Source: an uncultured Hyphomicrobiales bacterium (GTDB lineage: Bacteria; Pseudomonadota; Alphaproteobacteria; Rhizobiales; Xanthobacteraceae). Taken from it: a stretch of DNA of 17,149 bases. The DNA is taken from the NCBI GenBank assembly GCA_903891395.1, contig CAITEM010000420.1, positions 1 to 17,149 on the forward strand, in the 5' to 3' direction. A program made the translations under genes and the position numbers. The notes under the pieces were generated by a model. It was not told where the DNA came from and made no database searches. It worked only from the letters and a program-made list of their open reading frames with translations. Shown in pieces: positions 8,228-13,120 of this stretch (positions within the stretch are counted from its first letter, which is position 1; each line of letters opens with the position of its first letter).

Positions 8228-8366
8228 AGCGGTTCTGAGACCACACGCGACTTTTGTCCGATGGCTGGCGGCTCTGGATCACTTGCGCGGCATCGCTTCA
8301 CGCGGCTGTTGCGTGCGCGGCCTAAGCTAGGCGATAAAGCCAAAAATCCAACCAGGACTGCATCCC

Positions 8367-9002
8367 ATGAAGGTTCCCGCCCACCTCAGCCGCCGCTCAC
8401 TGCTTGTCGGCATGCCCTTGTTTCTCGCCGGCTGCGGCATGGGGCCGGGGGGCTTTTTCGACGGCGGCAATTACGGTTCTTTCGAGGATAATGGCGTCGT
8501 GGTTCCGGCGCTGGACCTCACGGTCATCGACCGCGACAAGCTGCGCACCCAGGTCGCCTGGAGCGGCCACGAACGGCCCGGCAATATCATCGTCAATATT
8601 CCGGAACGGCATCTCTATCTGGTGTTGGATGGCGGCCGGGCGCTGCGCTACACGGTCGGGGTCGGCCGCGCCGAGGCGTTGAACTTCCGCGGCTCGGCGA
8701 CGATCGGCCGCAAGGAGAAGTGGCCGCACTGGACGCCGACCCCCAACATGATCGCGCACATTCCGCGCTACCGGCCTTACGCCGGCGGCATGGCCGGCGG
8801 CATCGACAATCCGCTCGGCGCACGCGCGCTCTATCTGTATCGCGGCGGCACCGACACCTATTTCCGCCTGCACGGCACCACCGAGCCGGAGACCATCGGC
8901 AGCGCCGTGTCGTCGGGCTGCATCCGGCTGTTCAACCATGACATCGTCGATCTGTATAATCGCGTGCCGCTCGGTACGACGGTGACGGTGTTGCAGGGCT
9001 GA
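8367..9002 (+). CDS. L,D-transpeptidase (YkuD family) lipoprotein, copy 2
   Basis: This 211-residue paralogue of the gene at 3506-4150 has the same architecture: twin arginines (SRRSLLVG), lipobox LAGC with Cys23, a short Gly-rich linker and a YkuD catalytic domain. His169 is in HGT and Cys185 in SSGCIRL. The two copies align without large gaps from the GGxYG segment to the end and are about two-thirds identical by eye, most different in the signal peptide and linker. AGGA about 10 bases before the ATG at 8367 serves as a ribosome site. Both probably act in the periplasm on peptidoglycan. In alphaproteobacteria some YkuD enzymes also tether outer-membrane beta-barrel proteins to peptidoglycan, but nothing here tells which role applies. 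Confidence 0.92.
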   Translation: MKVPAHLSRRSLLVGMPLFLAGCGMGPGGFFDGGNYGSFEDNGVVVPALDLTVIDRDKLRTQVAWSGHERPGNIIVNIPERHLYLVLDGGRALRYTVGVGRAEALNFRGSATIGRKEKWPHWTPTPNMIAHIPRYRPYAGGMAGGIDNPLGARALYLYRGGTDTYFRLHGTTEPETIGSAVSSGCIRLFNHDIVDLYNRVPLGTTVTVLQG

Positions 9003-9049
9003 CGTTCGTTTGTCGCTTTCGCGGGAATGGCCGCGAGGCGGCGAGCGCG

Positions 9050-9424
9050 CTACTTCCTCTTCAAAAATCCCGCGCACAATCCGGGGTCGAATTCCCGGTA
9101 GTCATTGGTGATCTCGACGCCCTTGCGGATGTTGACGCGCGCGATGGTGAAGCCGCTTTTCAAATAGGTGTTCGGGCGTTCCGAGTGATTGATGTAGTGA
9201 TCGTTGTCGACGGTGAAGAGGATTTCGCCGTCGACGCGGTACGCATATTCCTTGAGATAATCCCGCGCCGGCTTCGGCAGCCTGGCGAACTGTTTTGGCG
9301 AGTAGCAGCGATCGAAGCCTTCGACGAAGCGCCAGATCTTTGTGTCCTTGGCGATAAACTCGCCGGCGAACACGCCCATGCCGTGGATCTTGCTTTTACC
9401 GAGATAAGTTTTGACGAGCAGCAT
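9050..9424 (-). CDS. Small SET-domain protein (putative lysine methyltransferase)
   Basis: The 124-residue protein is almost entirely a minimal SET domain. The first SAM-binding motif is HGMGVFAGEFI (14-24), the core NHSxxPN motif starts at Asn79, and the closing motif GVEITNDY spans 102-109. SET enzymes transfer methyl groups from S-adenosylmethionine to lysines; bacterial targets are mostly unknown. The domain lacks the pre-SET and Cys-rich post-SET regions of eukaryotic histone methyltransferases. A single Cys (residue 117) follows the last motif. It begins 4 bases after the stop of the HdeA-like gene and has no strong ribosome site of its own, so the two are probably co-transcribed and translationally coupled. 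The substrate is unknown. Confidence 0.85.
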   Translation of the reverse strand: MLLVKTYLGKSKIHGMGVFAGEFIAKDTKIWRFVEGFDRCYSPKQFARLPKPARDYLKEYAYRVDGEILFTVDNDHYINHSERPNTYLKSGFTIARVNIRKGVEITNDYREFDPGLCAGFLKRK

Positions 9425-9428
9425 CGTG

Positions 9429-9998
9429 CTAGCGCTTTGCCTTCATGATGGTGTCGACGGCTTGAACGAAACGCATGTCCTTGTTGGACTTGCAATAGAC
9501 CGCGACGCTGCGGATCGTCTCGCGCACGCGCGCCACGTTGATCGCTCGATTCTTCGTGGTGCCGTTTTGCCAGCCGACCGTCCAGGTGCCGAGGAAGTCG
9601 GCGTCATCCGGCGGCAGGTCGGCGAACTGGCCGCAGGTCAATTTGTCGGTGTCGATATTGCCATTGGGCGCGGCGTATTTTGGCAGTTCGACCTGGGTCG
9701 CTACCGCCGCCGCCTGCTCCACCGCCGCCGGGCATTCGCGTTCGAGATCGGCAGCGAGTTCCAGGCCCATGAACGAGCCGCCGGGCTTGAAGACGGCGCC
9801 CTGGATGACATTGAAGACGCGGCCGGGGCCGGGAATCGCCACGTTGCGGATGGCCTGCCAGGAGCCGTCCTGGTTTTTGACGAAGGCGTCACAGGGCAGG
9901 CCGCTTTGCGCCCGCGCGGTGCCCAAACCTGCGCCGATAAAGCCGACCGTCATGCCGATGATGGCCGTCGCCAAACGAAGCGGTAGTCCCTGGCGCAT
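9429..9998 (-). CDS. Exported protein with HdeA/HdeB-like C-terminal domain
   Basis: The ATG at 9998 is chosen because GAGGAG lies 7 bases upstream. It gives a 189-residue protein with a signal peptide ending in ARA at about residue 30. The C-terminal part (about 115-185) resembles the HdeA acid-stress chaperone family: TCGQFADL with Cys122, a central FLGTWTVGWQNG segment, and VYCKSNKDM with Cys169. The two cysteines are 47 apart, near the spacing of the HdeA disulfide. The N-terminal half (about 31-110) has two more cysteines (36 and 89) and is not recognised. HdeA-like proteins act in the periplasm, but a true acid-chaperone role is not shown here. The longer frame from 10052 is not supported. 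The SET-domain gene follows directly. Confidence 0.7.
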   Translation of the reverse strand: MRQGLPLRLATAIIGMTVGFIGAGLGTARAQSGLPCDAFVKNQDGSWQAIRNVAIPGPGRVFNVIQGAVFKPGGSFMGLELAADLERECPAAVEQAAAVATQVELPKYAAPNGNIDTDKLTCGQFADLPPDDADFLGTWTVGWQNGTTKNRAINVARVRETIRSVAVYCKSNKDMRFVQAVDTIMKAKR

Positions 9999-10093
9999 TG
10001 GTCGTCTCCTCAGTCCAGCGACTAAAGTACCATGGCCGGTGGCTTTCTCCACTGCCGAGGCGTAGGCCTTAAGTCTGGACCGGGAGGGACCCC

Positions 10094-10231
10094 ATGAAGC
10101 CGCCGAAGAAAAAAGAAAAATGCGCGAACTGCGAGGGCAAGGGCCTGATCAAGCTGGGCGACCGAAAAGTGAAATGCGCGCGCTGCGGCGGCACCGGCTT
10201 CAAGCCGGCGTCTGCAACCCCAAAGCACTGA
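10094..10231 (+). CDS. 45-residue protein with two CxxCxGxG motifs (DnaJ-type zinc ribbon)
   Basis: A short frame begins at ATG 10094, directly after an excellent ribosome site (GGAGGG, 10083-10088), and ends at TGA 10231. The N-terminus is Lys-rich (MKPPKKKEK). The first motif is CANCEGKG (residues 10-17) and the second CARCGGTG (28-35), with a 10-residue hairpin between them. This is the pattern of the Cys-rich central domain of DnaJ, where such repeat pairs bind one zinc ion. The protein could be a small zinc-binding chaperone accessory or nucleic-acid-binding factor. It is divergent from the HdeA-like gene. It is easy to miss because of its length, but the motifs and ribosome site make it convincing. 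Confidence 0.8.
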   Translation: MKPPKKKEKCANCEGKGLIKLGDRKVKCARCGGTGFKPASATPKH

Positions 10232-10235
10232 GCGA

Positions 10236-10260
10236 GGAACTTAAACGGCGGCGGCTGGTT
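10236..10260 (+). promoter_or_regulatory. Possible EcfG (general stress sigma factor) promoter
   Basis: GGAAC (10236-10240) is followed after 16 bases by GGTT (10257-10260), close to the alphaproteobacterial EcfG pattern GGAAC, 16-17 bases, CGTT. It lies 33 bases before the next gene's ATG at 10294. By-eye matches like this occur by chance. Confidence 0.35.
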
Positions 10261-10293
10261 GGACTCAAAAGCCTGTCGGATGGGATTGCTTCC

Positions 10294-10494
10294 ATGACCA
10301 GCCTTACGCAGTCGGTGCGGAGTTTGTGGGCGAAGGTGATCGCGCCGGGCGATCGAACGCCTCATACGCCGGAAGTCATCGTGCACGATCCGGCGAAAGA
10401 CCGTGCCCACGATCTTGACGATCCGTTTTTCGACGACAAAGTGCAGACGCGCATCGCCGACGTGATCGCGCACGCCGGACACAAGAAAGAGTAG
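10294..10494 (+). CDS. Small hypothetical protein (66 residues)
   Basis: The frame runs through the 45-residue gene in another register, but the credible protein starts at ATG 10294. The chosen 66-residue product is soluble and charged, with no signal peptide. It has an acidic, Pro-rich middle (HDPAKDRAHDLDDPFFDDK) and a C-terminal helix. It resembles the style of small rhizobial proteins with a DLDDPF segment, but I cannot name a family. The ribosome site is weak (GGATGGGA, ending 7 bases upstream). A possible EcfG-type promoter just upstream would make it a stress gene. The antisense frame of similar length has no such features. Confidence 0.5.
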   Translation: MTSLTQSVRSLWAKVIAPGDRTPHTPEVIVHDPAKDRAHDLDDPFFDDKVQTRIADVIAHAGHKKE

Positions 10495-10508
10495 ATTTCA
10501 GAAGGGTC

Positions 10509-10790
10509 TTAAGCGCCGAGCCGGCGGCGATTGGCGCGCACGGCGCGCCGATAAGGCGCGTAGGCCTTGGCGGCGGCGGTGTCGAAGCTTTTGCCGGCGA
10601 TCAGCGCACCCATCAAAGCGCCTTGGGATTCGTTGAAGGCGGCGACCTTCTCCGCAACCATCTGGGTCGCTTCCTTGGCCGCATTGGGACCGCCGGAGGC
10701 CAGCTTCATCAGGCGCATCGCGATGACGTTCTGGCTGTCGGCGCTAAACCGTGCTGCTTCAAACCAGGCATTCATCATCGATGTGAACAA
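10509..10790 (-). CDS. Small helical protein of unknown function, TTG start
   Basis: The 93-residue product is predicted to be mostly alpha-helical and Ala-rich (SADSQNVIAMRLMKLASGG, then AAKEATQMVAEKVAAF), ending in a basic tail (YRRAVRANRRRL). The pattern recalls phasin-like or other small rhizobial helical proteins, but I do not recognise the family with certainty. The TTG at 10790 is chosen because AAGGAG sits exactly 7 bases before it. The in-frame ATG pair at 10778 and 10775 would be 19 or more bases from that site. It has no signal peptide or membrane segment. It is convergent with the 66-residue gene, leaving only 14 bases between the stops. Confidence 0.65.
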   Translation of the reverse strand: MFTSMMNAWFEAARFSADSQNVIAMRLMKLASGGPNAAKEATQMVAEKVAAFNESQGALMGALIAGKSFDTAAAKAYAPYRRAVRANRRRLGA

Positions 10791-10873
10791 AGCAGTTCTC
10801 CTTGATAACCTAGCGCAGAAACAACCCCCGCCGGGGCTTTGAGGTCCGCCATCGCCGCGGCGGACGCTAGCAC

Positions 10874-11134
10874 TTAAATCGCCGCCGTCCCGCCATTGTC
10901 GAAGATTCCGAGGCTCTTTTGCGCCCCCTCAGGCATGCTTGGGACGCGCAACTGCCGCCCCATGAAGGTCATCCACGGTTTCTCGGCCACCGGCTGGAGC
11001 TGGGCGAAATTCCAGAACTGACGCTCGCTCATTTCGATCTCGGTCACGTCGTGATCCAGCACCCAGTTGCGCAATGTGGCCAGGCGCGGCTGGTCTTTGT
11101 CGTTGAACATGCTCTCCGGCAAGGCTTTGCGCAT
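10874..11134 (-). CDS. Small hypothetical protein (86 residues)
   Basis: I do not recognise this protein. The frame starts at ATG 11134 with TGGAG 9 bases upstream and encodes a soluble product rich in Trp and Met, with segments LRNWVLDHDVTEIEMSERQF and PWMTFMGRQLRVPSMPEG. There is no signal peptide, membrane segment or cysteine. The mixed hydrophobic/charged pattern looks like a real folded protein rather than a shadow frame. Overlapping frames on the other strand are His/Arg-rich, typical of antisense translation. It is in the same direction as the 93-residue gene, 83 bases further on, so the two may share a transcript. Confidence 0.55.
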   Translation of the reverse strand: MRKALPESMFNDKDQPRLATLRNWVLDHDVTEIEMSERQFWNFAQLQPVAEKPWMTFMGRQLRVPSMPEGAQKSLGIFDNGGTAAI

Positions 11135-11269
11135 CGACTATGCTCCAGGCCGCCACGGATGCGTTTGCACCCGCCACAACCTGGCCGTTCATACACGGCG
11201 GCGCTTAATAAGCCCTGAGGGACGGGCCCGGCCGCGGATTCGAGGTTAATGAGTGGTGCTGGCTCGTTC
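11135..11269. other. Intergenic region between the 86-residue gene and the CMD genes
   Basis: This 135-base stretch has no supported gene. It should carry the promoter of the 86-residue gene. On the minus strand GGAAC is present, but no CGTT follows at 16-17 bases. I see no convincing terminator for the CMD pair. Confidence 0.4.
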
Positions 11270-11806
11270 CTAAGACGCTGCTTTGGCGCCGAGCGAGCGC
11301 ATGAACATCGCCATGCCGTAGTGGCAGACCATGAAGGAGCCGAGCTCCATGATCTGCGCCTCGCTCCAATGCTTCTTCATCTCGTCATAGAATGCTTTGT
11401 CGATCTGCGCGGCGTCGAGATACATCATGTCGGCAAAGCGCAGCGCGACCTTCTCCGCCTCGCTGAAGCTTTTGGCGTCGTCCTCATATTCGAAGCAGCC
11501 TTCGTCGATCCGCTTTTCAGTCAACCCCGCGGCGAGCGCCTGGCGCGACCGCAACGACGCGAAATAGTTGTCGTTGGCAAGACGCGCCAGCAGAACCCGG
11601 ACAATCTCCTTCAGCCGGTGATCGACGTTGCCTTGTGTGTGGCTCATCAATAGCGCGCGCATCATCGGCTTGGCCTGCGCCGGCGCGCGCGCCAGAATCC
11701 GCGGAAACAGATCGTCCGGCACGCCCAAGGCTTCGCCTTGCGCGATCAGATCGAGCAACTCCGGATCGGTGATGGCCTCCCGCGGCAACGGCGCGATATG
11801 GGTCAC
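11270..11806 (-). CDS. Carboxymuconolactone decarboxylase (CMD/AhpD-like) protein without redox cysteines
   Basis: The 178-residue product has the all-helical AhpD-like fold: the conserved RLKEIVRVLLARLA helix with Glu67, then the redox-loop region and the second-half segment FSEAEKVALRFADMM. In AhpD-type members the loop reads CxxC starting 12 residues after the Glu. Here those two positions are Asp79 and Phe82 (NDNYF), so it cannot use a thiol pair. The start is a GTG at 11806 that overlaps the TGA stop of the upstream CMD gene by four bases, with GGAGA 7 bases before it, so the two are translationally coupled. It may be a structural partner in a hetero-oligomer with the upstream protein or a repurposed family member. 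Its substrate is unknown. Confidence 0.88.
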   Translation of the reverse strand: MTHIAPLPREAITDPELLDLIAQGEALGVPDDLFPRILARAPAQAKPMMRALLMSHTQGNVDHRLKEIVRVLLARLANDNYFASLRSRQALAAGLTEKRIDEGCFEYEDDAKSFSEAEKVALRFADMMYLDAAQIDKAFYDEMKKHWSEAQIMELGSFMVCHYGMAMFMRSLGAKAAS

Positions 11807-12423
11807 TTGGCGGTCTCCGGTGTGAGCGGTACGGGCGCGGTGCCATAGAGCGCCTCAGATTCGGCCTGGGTCAGCAGGCGTCCATCCGGCGAAAACAGCG
11901 GATAGAACTTCAGCGAGCCGAAGAAGGTGTGAAAGCCGAGATTGATGCCAATGAAGACACCCAACTCGACGATCTGATCTTCGCTGTAATGCCGGCGTAA
12001 TTCGTCGAAGAACGCGGCATCGACCGCGCCGGGATTAGCCGACATCAATTCGCTGTAGCGCAGCGCGATCTTCTCGGCTTCGGTGAAGCGCCGGCTCTCG
12101 GCGTAATGACCGATGCCCTCGTCGAGCAGTTCTTCCGATAATCCCTGTCGCTTCGCCGAAGCAGACCGAACATTGCCTCAATAACTACACGACACCGCGC
12201 GGGACAGTTGCACGCGAATCACTTCCTTCAGCCTGTGTGGGATGGTGCCCTTGTTGAAGCAGGCGTCCCACATCACGAACATCGCCTCGCAGAGATCGAT
12301 GTTGTGGCCCATCATGGCGTGGAAGCCGGGATCGGGCGCGCGATGCTCCAGGCATTTGTCGATGTAAGGCCGCAGCTTGGTTTTGCGCAGCTCGTCGATG
12401 TCGAGCATCGTGATGTTGGGCAT
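11803..12423 (-). CDS. CMD/AhpD-like protein with in-frame TGA at the CxxC motif (candidate selenoprotein, or nonsense-disrupted gene)
   Basis: Read through TGA 12180-12178, this is one 206-codon gene in a single frame. It starts at ATG 12423 with GGGGAG exactly 7 bases upstream and ends in a 4-base overlap with the next CMD gene. Codons 1-81 and 83-206 both align with the neighbour without gaps. The conserved Glu67 of the AhpD active site is followed 12 residues later by Cys79, and the motif reads Cys79-Ser-Tyr-TGA82, so the TGA takes the second Cys position of CxxC. The downstream segment GNVRSASAKRQGLSEE matches family expectations. Cys-to-Sec exchange at this motif is known in the AhpD-like superfamily. 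A SECIS-like hairpin follows. The alternative is a TGC-to-TGA mutation giving an 81-residue fragment. Selenocysteine genes are not in the window, so the choice is open. Confidence 0.75.
12150..12180 (-). promoter_or_regulatory. Putative bacterial SECIS hairpin downstream of the in-frame TGA
   Basis: On the minus strand the TGA (12180-12178) is followed 15 bases later by GCTTC (12162-12158), loop GGC (12157-12155) and GAAGC (12154-12150). This is a perfect 5-bp stem, extendable by one T-G wobble. The loop starts 20 bases after the TGA and begins with GG. The bacterial SECIS model asks for a short stem and a small loop with G in its first two positions, about 16-37 bases from the UGA. Codons here (GTT, TCT, GCT, CGA, GGA, TTA) are unlike the GC-ending codons elsewhere in the gene, as if RNA structure were being kept. 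Confidence 0.4.
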
Positions 12424-12645
12424 TCCCAGTCTCCCCACCGCACAGGCAGGCGGATGCTGACAGGCCGCCGGCGGCCTCGCAAGCCGCCCCGGATCACGGC
12501 GTCTTGATAGTTTCACGCCCTAAAAGCCGCGCCCCACCGCAATGCAGCAGGTGCAATTTACCCGACTGCGGAATATAGCTCGCCTCGCCATGTTGGTTAT
12601 GACACCTGCGGCTGCACCACGCCGCGCACAAGACCGGGAAATACG
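12424..12645. other. Divergent leader region between the CMD genes and DoxX
   Basis: No gene is supported in these 222 bases. The region should hold promoters for both directions. It contains the 16-base palindrome at 12462-12477. I found no confident -35/-10 pair. Confidence 0.4.
12462..12477. repeat. 16-base perfect palindrome in the leader of the CMD operon
   Basis: AGGCCGCCGGCGGCCT is its own reverse complement and lies 39 bases upstream of the first CMD start codon. As RNA it can fold into a stem of 6 bp around a four-base loop. It could be an operator, an attenuator-like hairpin or a chance GC-rich palindrome. Confidence 0.35.
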
Positions 12646-13110
12646 ATGACCTTTCGCACTGACAGTTCGCATTCTGCATTGAGCTCCGCCGACGGCCTGG
12701 CCGCCAGCACCTCCGATTTCGTTCTCCTGATTGGGCGTATTCTGCTGGGCATCATTTTTGTGCGTAGCGGCTTCGGCAAGATGTTCGACATTGGCGCCGT
12801 GGCGGCGTCGCTGCCGCCGCGTGGCATCCCGGCCTTCATGGCCTATATTTCGGTGCCGGTGGAATTCTTTGGCGGGCTGGCGCTGCTGTTCGGCTTCGCC
12901 ACGCGCTACGTCGTGGTGCTGATGACCGGCTTCATGCTGATCGCGACCTTCAGCTCGCACCGCTATTGGGAATTCTCCGATCTCGCCCAACGCCGGGCGC
13001 AGGACACCAGCTTCTGGAAGAACATGTCCATGCTCGGCGGTTTCGCGTTCCTGTTCGTGACCGGTCCGGGCCGCTTCAGTCTCGACGGCTTGTTGCGCAA
13101 GCGCGGCTGA
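12646..13110 (+). CDS. DoxX family membrane protein
   Basis: DoxX-family proteins are four-helix inner-membrane proteins. Related members are linked to quinone-dependent oxidation and to oxidative-stress complexes. The 154-residue protein shows family features: LIGRILLGIIFVRSGFGKM in the first helix (about 26-46), the segment YISVPVEFFGGLALLFGF in the second (about 66-85), the third helix around VVVLMTGFMLIATF, and a final helix near FWKNMSMLGGFAFLFVTGPG. The N-terminal 25 residues are Ser/Thr-rich and soluble. GGGA precedes the ATG at 12646. It is divergent from the CMD/AhpD-like pair, a plausible redox-related neighbour. Its stop is 10 bases from that of the convergent chemoreceptor gene. 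Confidence 0.88.
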   Translation: MTFRTDSSHSALSSADGLAASTSDFVLLIGRILLGIIFVRSGFGKMFDIGAVAASLPPRGIPAFMAYISVPVEFFGGLALLFGFATRYVVVLMTGFMLIATFSSHRYWEFSDLAQRRAQDTSFWKNMSMLGGFAFLFVTGPGRFSLDGLLRKRG

Positions 13111-13120
13111 CGAGAGAAGG

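Noticed and set aside
10069..10482. 137-residue minus-strand frame over the zinc-ribbon and 66-residue genes
   Set aside because: No ribosome site or domain, and the plus strand carries two CxxCxGxG motifs with a strong ribosome site.
11803..12423. Frameshift as the cause of the split CMD gene
   Set aside because: Both halves are in the same frame (their ends differ by 468 bases, a multiple of three); only a TGA separates them.
12178..12516. Treating the N-terminal CMD part as a separate 112-residue gene starting at 12516
   Set aside because: The first 31 residues lack family similarity and the ribosome site supports ATG 12423. The frame continues in register through the TGA.
12520..12990. 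156-residue frame antisense to DoxX
   Set aside because: His/Arg/Gln-rich composition typical of antisense to membrane genes, no motif, and DoxX is clear on the other strand.
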